From: Shewanella eurypsychrophilus | GTDB taxonomy: Bacteria; Pseudomonadota; Gammaproteobacteria; Enterobacterales; Shewanellaceae | Assembly: GCF_007004545.3 (NCBI RefSeq) | Contig: NZ_CP045503.2 | Location: forward strand, 2,326,501-2,390,500 | Direction of reading: 5' to 3' | DNA length: 64,000 nt | Part shown: one piece after another, positions 7,457 to 16,832 of the stretch | How positions within the stretch are numbered: the first letter of the stretch is position 1 | Layout: every line of letters starts with the position of its first letter | Program-made: the position numbers and the translations under genes | Notes under the pieces: model-generated | Databases searched by the model: none | What the model saw: only the letters and a program-made list of their open reading frames with translations | Told to the model about the DNA's origin: nothing

Positions 7457-7951
7457 TTAGGCTCGCATTGCCTTCTCACCGCGCGATAATCCAACAACAC
7501 CGGAGCGAGACACTTCAACCACCTTAGTGACTTCACTTACTGCGCCGATAAAGGCATCCAGCTTGCCGGATGTACCGGTTAGCTGAATGGTATAAAGCTC
7601 GGCAGTCACATCGACAATCTGTCCTCTAAAAATGTCAGCTGTACGCTTAACTTCATCACGGGTATTACCTTTGGCTTTCACTTTCACTAACGCGATCTCT
7701 CGTTCGATGTGATCAGCTTCGGTGATATTGGAAACTTTAAGAATGTCGATTAACTTATGTAACTGTTTTTCTATCTGTTCGAGCACTGCTTCATCGGCCA
7801 CCACACAGATGTTAAGACGAGACAGAGTAATATCATCGGTGGGCGCTACAGTTAAGCTCTCGATGTTATAGCCGCGTTGAGAGAATAGGCCGACGACGCG
7901 AGATAGGGCGCCGGGTTGGTTTTCCAGTAATACAGATATAATACGACGCAT
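7457..7951 (-). CDS. ilvH: acetolactate synthase small (regulatory) subunit
   Basis: A 164-residue regulatory subunit of acetohydroxyacid synthase, which binds valine and activates the catalytic subunit in branched-chain amino acid synthesis. The N-terminal ACT domain begins [18 protein letters not shown], the standard IlvH start. I therefore placed the start at 7951 and not nine codons upstream. That ATG shares one base with the ilvI stop (TGATG), implying translational coupling. Length matches E. coli IlvH (163). The second, ALS-ss C-terminal domain includes DIFRGQIVDVT. Confidence 0.96.
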   Translation of the reverse strand: MRRIISVLLENQPGALSRVVGLFSQRGYNIESLTVAPTDDITLSRLNICVVADEAVLEQIEKQLHKLIDILKVSNITEADHIEREIALVKVKAKGNTRDEVKRTADIFRGQIVDVTAELYTIQLTGTSGKLDAFIGAVSEVTKVVEVSRSGVVGLSRGEKAMRA

Positions 7952-9672
7952 CAGCTTTTCTCCGTTTTGCTCAGCCACATCTCGTTCATCGCGCCGCCGC
8001 GGATCAACATGGGGTACACATGCTCAGTCTGATCGATATGTATATCGACAAATACCAGCTTATCTGTCATCGACAGGGCCTTCTTCAGACCCGATTCGAG
8101 CTCAGCTGGATCGCTGATGCTGATACCAACATGGCCATAAGCTTCCGCAATCTTGGCAAAATTGGGTACCGAATCCATATAGGAATGTGAGTGACGACCG
8201 GAATAGATCATATCCTGCCACTGTTTGACCATGCCAAGGAAACGGTTATTCAGGTTGATGATCTTGACCGGGATACCATATTGCAGAGCCGTTGAAAGCT
8301 CTTGAATATTCATCTGAATGGAACCGTCACCTGTGACGCACAGCACGGTAGCATCGGGATGGGCAAATTTCACGCCCATAGCGGCGGGGAGTCCAAAGCC
8401 CATGGTGCCCAGTCCGCCGGAGTTTATCCAGCGACGTGGTTTGTCGAATGGGTAATAGAGCGCGGCAAACATCTGGTGTTGACCCACGTCCGATGCTACA
8501 TAGGCATCTCCATCGGTGAGCTTATGCAGTGTTTCGATCACTTGCTGGGGTTTAATCTTATCTGGACTAGTGTCATAGGCCAGGCTCTTGCGCGAACGCC
8601 ATTGACTTATCTCGCTCCACCAATAGTCGATGGCGGCTTCATCGGCATTCGTGTCACCGCTGGTCGAGAGTTGCGCTAACATCTCATCGAGTATGCAATC
8701 GGCCGAACCTACTATGGGGATATCGACTCTGATCGTCTTAGAGATAGAAGATGGATCGATATCTATATGTAAGATGGTGGCGTTAGGGCAGTATTTTTCG
8801 ACATTATTGGTGGTCCGGTCATCGAATCTCACGCCGATACCGAAGATAAGGTCGGTATTATGCATCGCCATATTGGCTTCATAACAGCCATGCATGCCAA
8901 GCATGCCCAAGCTGTTATCATGGCTGGCCGGGAAGGCACCAAGTCCCATCAGGGTACTGACTACCGGTATATTGAGCGTTTCTGATAGTGCTAGAATTTG
9001 CTTGTCACACTCAGAGATGATGGCACCGCCACCGACGTAGAGTACAGGCTTTTTAGCTGCCAATAGCGCCTGAAGACCACGGCGTATCTGGCCTTTATGA
9101 CCTGATGTGGTCGGGTTGTATGAACGCATGCTGATATCTTTAGGGTATTGATACTCATACAAGATTTCAGGGTTCATGCAATCTTTGGGTACATCGACAA
9201 CAACGGGTCCTGGGCGACCACTGGCCGCGATAAAGAAGGCTTTCTTGATGATTGTCGGAATGTCTTTGGCATCGGTCACTAGGAAGCTGTGCTTAACCAC
9301 GGGGCGTGAGATCCCAATCATGTCGCACTCCTGGAATGCATCATTGCCGATCAAGTTACTGGGAACCTGACCGGATATAATCACCAGTGGGATAGAATCT
9401 GTATAAGCGGTGGCAATACCTGTGATGGTGTTGGTAGCCCCAGGGCCTGATGTCACTAGTACTACGCCGACTTCGCCGGTTGAACGAGCGTAACCATCGG
9501 CCATATGCACGGCAGCTTGTTCGTGACGGACAAGAATATGTTCGATTTTTGACTTTTCGTGAAGGGCATCATAGATATCTAATACAGATCCGCCTGGATA
9601 GCCGAATATATGTTTTACGCCCTCGTCGATAAGAGAACGGACGACCATGCTGGCGCCTGATAACTTCTCCAT
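7951..9672 (-). CDS. ilvI: acetolactate synthase large (catalytic) subunit
   Basis: A 573-residue ThDP-dependent enzyme that condenses two pyruvates to acetolactate, or pyruvate with 2-ketobutyrate, in valine/leucine/isoleucine synthesis. The catalytic Glu is E51 in [12 protein letters not shown]. The ThDP-binding segment starts at [14 protein letters not shown]. Much of the protein reads like E. coli IlvI. The frame stays open 61 codons upstream, but [14 protein letters not shown] is the conserved N-terminus and has GAGG ahead of it. I therefore start at 9672. First gene of ilvIH. Confidence 0.96.
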   Translation of the reverse strand: MEKLSGASMVVRSLIDEGVKHIFGYPGGSVLDIYDALHEKSKIEHILVRHEQAAVHMADGYARSTGEVGVVLVTSGPGATNTITGIATAYTDSIPLVIISGQVPSNLIGNDAFQECDMIGISRPVVKHSFLVTDAKDIPTIIKKAFFIAASGRPGPVVVDVPKDCMNPEILYEYQYPKDISMRSYNPTTSGHKGQIRRGLQALLAAKKPVLYVGGGAIISECDKQILALSETLNIPVVSTLMGLGAFPASHDNSLGMLGMHGCYEANMAMHNTDLIFGIGVRFDDRTTNNVEKYCPNATILHIDIDPSSISKTIRVDIPIVGSADCILDEMLAQLSTSGDTNADEAAIDYWWSEISQWRSRKSLAYDTSPDKIKPQQVIETLHKLTDGDAYVASDVGQHQMFAALYYPFDKPRRWINSGGLGTMGFGLPAAMGVKFAHPDATVLCVTGDGSIQMNIQELSTALQYGIPVKIINLNNRFLGMVKQWQDMIYSGRHSHSYMDSVPNFAKIAEAYGHVGISISDPAELESGLKKALSMTDKLVFVDIHIDQTEHVYPMLIRGGAMNEMWLSKTEKS

Positions 9673-10131
9673 TTGTAAACCCTCATAAGTTACCGCTACG
9701 GTATGCAGTATCTTGCTACAGCGACGGTAATCGCTTGAATTAAATGAGCGTGGACGGTAATCCTTGCTCTCGAAATGCCGAGTAACTTTTGGTTTAAAAG
9801 TTAATTTTACCTTGTAAGGCGCGACACCTGTTTCAAATGAACAGAATTTCATCATATAAAAAAAGCAGATCTATTCAAGTATTATTTTTTAAATAACGCC
9901 GTTTATGAGAAAAAATACAGTTAAAGATGCAGATAATGCTAGATAAGTGAGTTTTTAGTGAGTAAATCAAGAATATTTTGATGAGTCTTTATCGAATTGA
10001 ATGAAAATGTTGATTCTGGTCGATATGGGATCCACTGTATTTTCAGATGTTTGCATCTACACCGTTGGGTAAATTATGTCCTTATATGCTGAGTTTGAGC
10101 ATAAAGGACATATTTTACCGTACAAGCAGGG
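9673..10131. other. 459-bp ilvI leader/promoter stretch with direct repeats and a long hairpin
   Basis: The open frame continuing upstream of ilvI (to 9855) has no similarity to IlvI and is not rich in Ile/Val/Leu codons, so it looks neither like a coding extension nor like an attenuation peptide. GACGGTAATC occurs twice exactly 30 bp apart (9723-9732, 9753-9762). A long imperfect palindrome sits at 10069-10118. No second gene is visible. Confidence 0.5.
10069..10118 (-). terminator. long hairpin downstream of the bcr-like gene
   Basis: ATGTCCTT plus TATGCT pairs with AGCATA plus AAGGACAT around a 7-nt loop, with one bulged A, extending outward through near-complementary GTAAATT/ATTTTAC. It begins 14 bp after the efflux gene's stop. 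The U-run is weak (AATTTAC), so termination may be partial. Confidence 0.5.
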
Positions 10132-11370
10132 TCAACTCGCTGGAGATAAATCACTCTGGCAGCGCCTGTGAGCGAAGAACTGACAAAAAGCGACCAAGAT
10201 AACAGCACTTAACATAAGGGCGGAGAAAGGGACTGCAGTGCCTGTGTAAAATAGGGCCAATAGAGGACCGGCTACCGCGCCGAAGCCAAACCTCAAGGTA
10301 CCAACAACTGCCGTAGCCGTACCCGTCTCTTTTTGGAACTGCATCAAGACAATAGCATCTGCATTGACAGACATCACGCCGAGGCACGCCATAAATGGCA
10401 GCAAAGTGATCACGGTAAAGTGATAGCTCATCCCCATCCAATTTACCGCAAAAAGGGCAGAGCCGGCGATGATAGCTAGCAAGGTGGCCACCTTGAGCAT
10501 CCTGCGTGAACCATAACGAACGACAATGCGGCTATTAACGATATTGGCCAGCATCAGAGCGCTGACATTGGTGCTGAACAAGATGGCAAACAAGGATTTA
10601 TCTAAGCCGAAGACCTCCATATAGACAAATGGCGACGCCGTCAGGTAACAGAAGAATGCAAAGGAGGTCAGCACGCCACTGGCAATATGAAGCTTTACCC
10701 CTGGCTTAGTAAAGACCACCGCGTAGGCACCAAAAAAGGACTTTTGACTACGCTTGCTTAAATCCTTATCGCTGGGCATTTTCAACTTCCAAAACACCAA
10801 AACCAGTAAGATGATAGCGTAGAAGCCTAAGATGAAAAAGATAAGGTGCCATTCACCAAATTCAAGAATCAAACTGCCGATACTAGGCGCTACTAATGGA
10901 GCCAACATCATGATAAGGCTGACATAAGACATTCCCTTAGCCGTGTTTTTCCCATAAACCTCTTTGATATAACCTGGGACGACCACAGTCGCTGCTGCGC
11001 CGATGAAGGCTTGACCGAATCTAAGTGCTAAAAATGACTCGATACTGGTGACAAAGGCGAGTAGAAAGCTCATTAAGGCAAAACCGGTAAGGCCTGCGAT
11101 AACCAAAGGACGGCGGCCAATTCGATCGGCTAGAGGACCAAAACAGAGCATGCCTAACGCGTACCCAGCTAAATAGATACTGAGTGACTGTTGCACCATA
11201 GTGATATCGGTATGGAAACTACCGGCAAGTGTCGCCATGGCGGGCAGATAAAGATCGATAGCTAATGGTGTAATTGCGATAATTGCAGACAACATAGGGA
11301 TCAAGATGACAAGATTTAAATTGGCTGCTGGACCTGTTGTGGGGCTCGCTTGATTGGATGCCGTTTTCAC
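10132..11370 (-). CDS. Bcr/CflA-family multidrug efflux MFS transporter
   Basis: A 412-residue inner-membrane protein with about 12 hydrophobic segments. It carries MFS motif A, GPLADRIGRRPL, between helices 2 and 3, and the Bcr/CflA-like first helix with the acidic motif PLAIDLYLPAM. Members expel bicyclomycin, chloramphenicol, sulfonamides or dipeptides by proton antiport; the substrate here is not readable from sequence. It is followed by a long hairpin. Upstream are a 430-bp gap and a MocR-type regulator transcribed in the same direction; control by that regulator is only a possibility. Confidence 0.9.
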   Translation of the reverse strand: MKTASNQASPTTGPAANLNLVILIPMLSAIIAITPLAIDLYLPAMATLAGSFHTDITMVQQSLSIYLAGYALGMLCFGPLADRIGRRPLVIAGLTGFALMSFLLAFVTSIESFLALRFGQAFIGAAATVVVPGYIKEVYGKNTAKGMSYVSLIMMLAPLVAPSIGSLILEFGEWHLIFFILGFYAIILLVLVFWKLKMPSDKDLSKRSQKSFFGAYAVVFTKPGVKLHIASGVLTSFAFFCYLTASPFVYMEVFGLDKSLFAILFSTNVSALMLANIVNSRIVVRYGSRRMLKVATLLAIIAGSALFAVNWMGMSYHFTVITLLPFMACLGVMSVNADAIVLMQFQKETGTATAVVGTLRFGFGAVAGPLLALFYTGTAVPFSALMLSAVILVAFCQFFAHRRCQSDLSPAS

Positions 11371-11581
11371 TAATACCTCTTATAAGTGAGAATGAACCCT
11401 AATATTGGGCACATATGATTACTATCAAGTCATGACTAGATTTAGACGATAAAAATCGTGTTGACACAATTCATAGTTTGTTTGTCGGAACATTAATTGC
11501 GCAGATTTAGCTGGACATCTCTGGTATCAATAACATGTTTATAACCGTTATCTGAGATAAATTATTGTACGAGTGATCAGG

Positions 11582-11635
11582 ACAATTAGCCATGGGTAAG
11601 TTGAATTTAAGTTTATTTTAAGCATGGCTAATTGT
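11582..11635. repeat. perfect 13-bp inverted repeat
   Basis: ACAATTAGCCATG (11582-11594) and CATGGCTAATTGT (11623-11635) are exact reverse complements, separated by 28 AT-rich bases. There is no U-run on either side and no coding content between the arms. It may be an operator pair, an RNA structure or the remnant of a miniature element. Confidence 0.6.
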
Positions 11636-11674
11636 AACGAAATACAGCCATTGATATGCATCAATGATGACTTT

Positions 11675-11702
11675 ACCTCATACCTCATACCTCATACCTC
11701 AT
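11675..11702. repeat. ACCTCAT tandem repeat (4 copies)
   Basis: Four perfect head-to-tail copies of a 7-bp unit plus a partial fifth (ACC). It is non-coding, about 100 bp past the 3' end of the regulator gene. Confidence 0.85.
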
Positions 11703-11800
11703 ACCGCTTACTTATAGCCTGATCATGTTTGGTTATGTATTAACCAGCTATGGGGCTTCATTCTTGAAGCCACTTTTATCTCTTCGTTTTCATAGATAGC

Positions 11801-13171
11801 TCACATGACTGAGTAGGCATTTTGAGTCAAGGTTAAGATACAAGATTCAATTGCGAGTATGGAGGCTTCAAACTCGGCATTGCTGTTTGCTCCCCCGATA
11901 CTTAATCGAATGAAATTGTCGTGGTTATCGAAATCATCACCATTTCGAATTAAGATCCCTGTACTTGCCAGTGATGTCACCACGTGGTGGGCTTTGACCG
12001 GAGACTTGAGCTGTAACCAGCCAGTGAGTCCTCGCCATCTGTGCTTAAGTCCAAGCCTTTCACTCATCTCAATACACAATTGTTGCCTCTGAGCGATGAG
12101 GTTGTCTCTGTCACCCATCAGAGACTTGGTAGAGATAAGTTGAGTCGCCAGCTCAATATTGAGTGGTGAAATCATCCAACATTGGCTATGAAGCGCAAGC
12201 TTAATCTGTGGTTTGAGGTGCTCTGGGATCAGCAGGAAACCTTGTCTCAATCCACCAGAGAATAATTTAGACAAACTGGAGAGGTAGATAACCCTGTGAG
12301 GGCTATTGCTGCTTTTTCTGCTTAGACTAAGATTCCAGAGCGGGGCCTTCCACTCCCCAGGTAAACAGTAATTCACGTCATCTTCGATAATATAAAAATC
12401 ATGTTGCTGAGCAAGGTCGAGTAGGGTTTCTCTCTGGGCATCGCTATATTGAATGCAGGTCGGGTTTTGATTGTTCAGCGTCAGGTAGATGATCTTAGGC
12501 TGGTGCTCAATGACTAATTTGACCAGAGTATCCAGATCGAGCCCATCATGAGTTAAGGGCACGCCTATGCTGTTAAGTCCTAATTGCTGAGCGGCAAGTC
12601 TGATCCCGGGATAGCAGTTCTCCTCATGAAGCAGTGTATCACCGGGCTTAAGTAAACCATTAAGAGTGACATATATGCCTTGCTGCGCGCCGTGGGTAAA
12701 GAGCAGATCCTCACTGGATTGGATGATCCCGCGTTTAGATAACCATTGGTGGAAGACAAACTGCTGCTCAGGTAATGGATTCGGATGATATCCAAGTAAC
12801 ACACTGAGCTTGTGAGGGTCTTTGGCAAGCTGAGTCAAGGCTTCACTGAGCGCCCCGATTTGATTGGTCAAAGGTTGCTGACAGGTGGCGAAGTTCACCT
12901 GTTGCTCTGAACGACTCGGTTTAAATTGCGGCTTAACATAAGTACCCGCTCCGACTCGTGCTTCAACTAAGCCTTTTTGCTCGGCTTGGGCATATCCACG
13001 GGTAACCGTACCTATGGTTACTCCAAGTCTATCCGCCAGCTGCCTTTGAGGCGGAAGCTTTTCACCATCGGCTAATGCACCACACTGGATAGCATCTTCA
13101 ATAGCCTCAAATATTCGTAAATATTTAGGCCCATGAAAGGCATTGAGCTTTGGCGTCCAGATTGTACCCAC
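11801..13171 (-). CDS. MocR/PdxR-type transcriptional regulator (GntR wHTH + aminotransferase fold)
   Basis: A 456-residue regulator. Residues 1 to about 75 form a GntR winged helix (QRQLADRLGVTIGTVTRGYAQ, then GLVEARVGAGTYV). The rest is a fold-type I aminotransferase domain binding PLP, with the Schiff-base lysine about K302 in YLSSLSKLFSGG and the cofactor aspartate in EDDVNYCL. It is transcribed divergently from a LysE-type exporter 157 bp away, a common arrangement in which the regulator controls the exporter. A palindrome in the shared promoter region is a plausible operator. The ligand is unknown. Confidence 0.93.
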   Translation of the reverse strand: MGTIWTPKLNAFHGPKYLRIFEAIEDAIQCGALADGEKLPPQRQLADRLGVTIGTVTRGYAQAEQKGLVEARVGAGTYVKPQFKPSRSEQQVNFATCQQPLTNQIGALSEALTQLAKDPHKLSVLLGYHPNPLPEQQFVFHQWLSKRGIIQSSEDLLFTHGAQQGIYVTLNGLLKPGDTLLHEENCYPGIRLAAQQLGLNSIGVPLTHDGLDLDTLVKLVIEHQPKIIYLTLNNQNPTCIQYSDAQRETLLDLAQQHDFYIIEDDVNYCLPGEWKAPLWNLSLSRKSSNSPHRVIYLSSLSKLFSGGLRQGFLLIPEHLKPQIKLALHSQCWMISPLNIELATQLISTKSLMGDRDNLIAQRQQLCIEMSERLGLKHRWRGLTGWLQLKSPVKAHHVVTSLASTGILIRNGDDFDNHDNFIRLSIGGANSNAEFEASILAIESCILTLTQNAYSVM

Positions 13172-13233
13172 GACAATAAAACCATTGATCCATTTTTAGT
13201 TGTGTTTATTATGCACGTAAAGCTAATTGTGTC

Positions 13234-13256
13234 AATAATTGTATGCATACATTATT
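13234..13256. promoter_or_regulatory. candidate operator between the MocR-type regulator and the LysE-type exporter
   Basis: TGTATGCATACA (13240-13251) is a perfect 12-bp palindrome flanked by AATAA and TTATT, extending the symmetry to about 22 bp with one extra base. GntR-type winged helices bind short GT..AC palindromes of this kind. It lies between the divergent starts at 13171 and 13329. Confidence 0.45.
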
Positions 13257-13328
13257 TCGTGTTCAAGATGTAGCAAATTGACGTGATTAAATGGCGAAAG
13301 CAGTAGAGATCATAAAAAGGAGAAACGA

Positions 13329-13937
13329 ATGGATCAATCTTTATGGGCGTTGATGATCTCAGCAGGGATATTTGGCGCCACCATGACCATGACACCAGGA
13401 CCTAATAATATTTTGCTGGCTCAATCAGGGGCCAATTATGGCGTTAAAAGCACATTACCTCATATTCTGGGGATTAGAGTGGGTCAAACGACATTGCATG
13501 TGTCCATTTTACTGGGATTAGGTGCGCTATTTGAGAGTTGGCCTGTATTTCATCAAGTGCTTAAGTATTTGTCGATTGCTTACTTGTTGTTTCTAGCCTA
13601 TCGGGTGGCAACATCATCTGTGGGCGATAAGGTAGAAGACAGCAATGCCAGACCCATGACGCTAAAAGAAGCAGCATTGTTTCAATGGGTGAATCCTAAA
13701 TCATGGATGGCGACGATCACTTTATGTAGCGCATTTACTCTAGCGGGCGAGGCATTCTGGCTCAGTGCAATTCTTGGTGTGATAGTGTTTAATTTGGTCG
13801 GTTTGCCAGCTTCATTTACTTGGGTTTTTCTTGGTGCAGCTATCCGTAAACTGTTAAATTCAGCCAAGAGGCGCATGCACTTTAATTGGCTAATGGCTGC
13901 GTTATTAGTCGCCTCAATTCCTATGGTCGTTAACTAA
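13329..13937 (+). CDS. LysE/RhtB-family amino acid exporter
   Basis: A 202-residue inner-membrane protein with about six hydrophobic helices. The family signature TMTPGPNN is near residue 20, followed by GVKSTLPHILGIRVGQ. Such proteins export amino acids or derivatives (lysine, threonine, homoserine, cysteine). AAAAGGAG precedes the ATG. The divergent neighbour is a PLP-binding MocR-type regulator, which suits control by an amino-acid-like ligand (inference). Confidence 0.92.
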   Translation: MDQSLWALMISAGIFGATMTMTPGPNNILLAQSGANYGVKSTLPHILGIRVGQTTLHVSILLGLGALFESWPVFHQVLKYLSIAYLLFLAYRVATSSVGDKVEDSNARPMTLKEAALFQWVNPKSWMATITLCSAFTLAGEAFWLSAILGVIVFNLVGLPASFTWVFLGAAIRKLLNSAKRRMHFNWLMAALLVASIPMVVN

Positions 13938-14026
13938 TGCTAGTTAGATAATGGTAATAAATAATAGGGAGCCCAAGCTAATAATCAGTCGACTCGATGA
14001 TTAACACTGGAAAAGTGAGATAAACT

Positions 14027-14674
14027 TCACAGGGTAACATCAGTTAATTGAGCGATAATAAACAGATCTTTCTCACTGCTACCTTGTTGAGCTGGGCTTG
14101 TTTTATGTATTAGCTTGAGGATCTCAAACCCACTTTCCTTTAAGAGTTTGCTCAAGTGCTCAGCCTGATGATAATGGGTATACACTTTATCTCCCTCACT
14201 ATTCTCTGAGTATTTAGATTTTTCATAATCATCTTCCATAGTGCTGAGGTAGATAACACCATTTGGGAGTAGTAATGCTGCGCAAGCCTCTATCAGTTCT
14301 TTAGCATCATCTTTTGATAAGTAGGGTAAACAGAAGCCACTCATGATGGCATTAAATTTATCATCGATTTGAGCTATTTTACGACAATCCATCACCTCAA
14401 TGACTGCTGTAGGATTGTTTATCTGTGCCAGTTTGACCATGTTAGGTGACAGATCGGTGGCAAATATCGACAGCTCTGGTAAGTGTTTGTGGAGTAAGCG
14501 AGTAATATTGCCAGGCCCGCATGCCATTTCAAATAAGCTGGTAGCTTTAATGAGCCGCAATTGCTCAATAAAGGTGTCAAAAGTATCGCCGTACAGGGAC
14601 AAATCCATGTACTTGTCTTGATAGCGCTCGGCTAACTTGTCAAACGTACTGACTGTATGCTGATATTTGTTCAT
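14027..14674 (-). CDS. class I SAM-dependent methyltransferase
   Basis: A 215-residue cytosolic protein with a Rossmann methyltransferase core. Motif I is FEMACGPGN near residue 48, the acidic loop is FATDLSPNMV and motif II/III is NAIMSGFCLPYLS. The family is broad and covers small-molecule and tRNA or quinone modifiers; nothing in the sequence fixes the substrate. It probably forms its own transcript; the GST gene lies 102 bp upstream on the same strand. Confidence 0.85.
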   Translation of the reverse strand: MNKYQHTVSTFDKLAERYQDKYMDLSLYGDTFDTFIEQLRLIKATSLFEMACGPGNITRLLHKHLPELSIFATDLSPNMVKLAQINNPTAVIEVMDCRKIAQIDDKFNAIMSGFCLPYLSKDDAKELIEACAALLLPNGVIYLSTMEDDYEKSKYSENSEGDKVYTHYHQAEHLSKLLKESGFEILKLIHKTSPAQQGSSEKDLFIIAQLTDVTL

Positions 14675-14776
14675 ATCACTCCATTGAAACCAAGATATTA
14701 TGCTGGGGCCAAACTGTATGTATAGAAGGCATTATCCATTACAAAGCCCCTCATTTTTCGTATAAGTTTTGTGCGC

Positions 14777-15436
14777 TCAGGTTATATTTGAGCCAAATAG
14801 AAAGGATTCGTCGCTCTCCAGCCAAGTCGGATACTTTTTCATTATATAAACAAATGCCGGGCTCTCAAGGTGAGCCGTTAACCAGCGCTGTACATTCGGG
14901 TATGGAGCTTGTTTAAACCAAGCACTATCTACTCCCGAAAATTGGCGGATAAATGGAAAGATAGCAATATCAACAATGCTAATTGAATCACCTAATAACT
15001 GCTGATGTTTCTCTAATAGGTGTTCAAGTTGAGCGATAAACTTCTCGCCTTCAGAGCGGTAAAACGCTTCAGTCTGTTCGGGGTGCCTGTCGGCATACTT
15101 ATATTTGTCGAGCCAAGGTTTAAAGTCATTATCATTAGTTTCTATCAAGGCTTTGGCTATCTCTTGCTGTCTAGGGTTATCATTCAGTAACAGGTTATTG
15201 GGATCGTAATGGCTTAATGCCCAACACATGATATCTAAGCTTTCATCGATAACGGATCCATCTGGCAATATTAATACAGGTACCGTGCCTTTGGGTGAAG
15301 CATTAAGCATAGGCTGAGGTTTATGCTTAAGGATTATCTCTCGTAAAGATACAGAGGTCTTAGACAGGTAAATACTTAAACGGGCACGCATGGCGTAAGG
15401 GCAACGTCTAAAAGAGTAGAGAATGGGTAATGGCAT
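14777..15436 (-). CDS. glutathione S-transferase family protein
   Basis: A 219-residue soluble protein. The thioredoxin-like N-terminal domain carries RRCPYAMRAR with Cys12 in the position of the catalytic residue of omega/beta-like or glutaredoxin-like GSTs. GTVPVL (the cis-proline) and DESLDI (glutathione gamma-glutamyl contact) are also visible. The helical C-terminal domain follows. Family members conjugate or reduce with glutathione; the substrate is unknown. It is divergent from trhO. Confidence 0.88.
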   Translation of the reverse strand: MPLPILYSFRRCPYAMRARLSIYLSKTSVSLREIILKHKPQPMLNASPKGTVPVLILPDGSVIDESLDIMCWALSHYDPNNLLLNDNPRQQEIAKALIETNDNDFKPWLDKYKYADRHPEQTEAFYRSEGEKFIAQLEHLLEKHQQLLGDSISIVDIAIFPFIRQFSGVDSAWFKQAPYPNVQRWLTAHLESPAFVYIMKKYPTWLESDESFLFGSNIT

Positions 15437-15692
15437 GGGATAGCTTCATTTTTATTAAGTATTTCAGCAGTCATTCTTAACTGCTAAAGAAAAAATGACA
15501 ATCAATAAATGGCAGCAGAGTTGAAAACGATTAAGCGAAATTTTTATAAAGAATAATAACCTTACATTTTGTATCTGTTTGTCAAAGCGTGACTCGTGTA
15601 GAATTCTGCTGCTTTTTGTTGCCTGTATCACGTTGCGGGCTGTCATTATTTTATGCACAGGAGATTAAGCTCCTGCCAGCATTGAGGTTAAT

Positions 15693-16679
15693 ATGTCCCA
15701 AGTTGTTGTTTGTGCTTTATATAAATTTGTTTCTCTACCGCATTTTGAATCCATTCAAAAACCGCTGCTCAATGTCATGACAGGATCTGCGATTAAAGGC
15801 ACTCTATTATTGGCCAGTGAAGGTATCAATGGCACTGTCGCTGGCTCTCAAGAAGCGATCGATAAGCTACTGAATTGGTTAGCGAGTCAGCCTGATTTAG
15901 ATAATATTGTGCATAAATTTTCATTTGATGATGAAATGCCATTTTATCGTACAAAAGTAAAACTAAAGAAAGAAATTGTGACCATGGGTGTCGAAGGAAT
16001 CGATCCGCTGAAAGTGGTGGGCACGTATGTTAAGCCAAAAGACTGGAACGCATTAATTTCAGATCCAGATGTGATCTTAGTGGATACTCGCAATGAGTAT
16101 GAGGTTCAGATAGGGACCTTTAAGCATGCCGTTGATCCAAAGACGAACACATTTAGAGAATTTCCTGATTATGTCAAACAGAATTTAGATCCGGCCAAAC
16201 ACAAGAAAGTGGCCATGTTCTGTACCGGTGGAATTCGCTGTGAAAAATCAACTGCTTACCTTAAAGAGCAAGGTTTTAATGAAGTTTATCATCTCGAAGG
16301 TGGCGTGCTCAAATACCTAGAAGAAGTTAAGCAAGAAGAAAGCTTGTGGGAAGGTGAGTGCTTTGTATTTGATAATCGTGTAGCGGTTAACCATGATTTA
16401 GAAAAAGGTCAATACGATCAGTGTAATGCCTGCCGTATGCCAATCACTGAAGCTGAGAAGGCGAGTGTTGCTTATGTCCAAGGTGTAAGCTGTCCCCACT
16501 GTATTGATACAATATCTGATAAACAACGTCAGCGCTTCGAAGAGCGTGAGCGCCAAATGCAGCTCGCCCAAAAGCGTGGTGAAGCGCATATCGGCAGCGA
16601 TGTAAAATCGGTTATCCAGTCTCGGCGCAGTGAGAAGGAAATCTTGAAACAAGCCCAGCTTGAATTGAATAAGAAATAA
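15693..16679 (+). CDS. trhO: oxygen-dependent tRNA uridine(34) hydroxylase TrhO
   Basis: A 328-residue cytosolic protein of the YceA/TrhO family, which makes 5-hydroxyuridine at the wobble position, the precursor of cmo5U-type modifications. It has an N-terminal ferredoxin-like domain, then a rhodanese domain ([14 protein letters not shown]) with the catalytic Cys near residue 177 in [13 protein letters not shown] cysteine-rich C-terminal segment follows (CNACRMP, CPHC). The start at 15693 is the usual family N-terminus. A small hairpin, CAGGAG/CTCCTG (15658-15675), lies in the leader. Monocistronic, with a strong terminator. Confidence 0.94.
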   Translation: MSQVVVCALYKFVSLPHFESIQKPLLNVMTGSAIKGTLLLASEGINGTVAGSQEAIDKLLNWLASQPDLDNIVHKFSFDDEMPFYRTKVKLKKEIVTMGVEGIDPLKVVGTYVKPKDWNALISDPDVILVDTRNEYEVQIGTFKHAVDPKTNTFREFPDYVKQNLDPAKHKKVAMFCTGGIRCEKSTAYLKEQGFNEVYHLEGGVLKYLEEVKQEESLWEGECFVFDNRVAVNHDLEKGQYDQCNACRMPITEAEKASVAYVQGVSCPHCIDTISDKQRQRFEERERQMQLAQKRGEAHIGSDVKSVIQSRRSEKEILKQAQLELNKK

Positions 16680-16779
16680 ATTACTTAGCTCTGGCATAGT
16701 GCAAATTACTTGCTATAGTTACTTGGCATAATGAGTTGATTAACGCTGTATCGGGCGATTCATACTTCATACATGCAGC

Positions 16780-16808
16780 AAAAAAGCCGTCTATGACGGC
16801 TTTTTTAT
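16780..16808. terminator. bidirectional terminator between trhO and the slipin gene
   Basis: AAAAAGCCGTC, loop TAT, GACGGCTTTTTT between convergent genes. The A- and T-runs allow termination in both directions. Confidence 0.93.
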
Positions 16809-16832
16809 TGGCTGGATTTGAGTGAGCTTCAG

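Larger units (their letters stand above)
11371..11800. other. 430-bp intergenic stretch with inverted and tandem repeats
   Basis: No gene is supported. It holds a perfect 13-bp inverted repeat with a 28-nt centre (11582-11594 and 11623-11635), a 7-bp tandem repeat (ACCTCAT x4, 11675-11702) and a short hairpin GGCTTCA-TTCT-TGAAGCC (11754-11771). The hairpin lies just past the regulator gene's stop but has no U-run on that strand. Confidence 0.55.

Noticed and set aside
9673..9855. 61-codon N-terminal extension of IlvI
   Set aside because: The conserved IlvI N-terminus begins at 9672 with a ribosome site; the extra residues match nothing expected and contain regulatory-looking repeats.
15658..15675. 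Riboswitch-like hairpin in the trhO leader
   Set aside because: Only a 6-bp stem with no further structure; too simple to call.
15589..15780. 63-residue open frame overlapping the trhO start
   Set aside because: It overlaps trhO in another frame, has no good ribosome site and no recognisable features.
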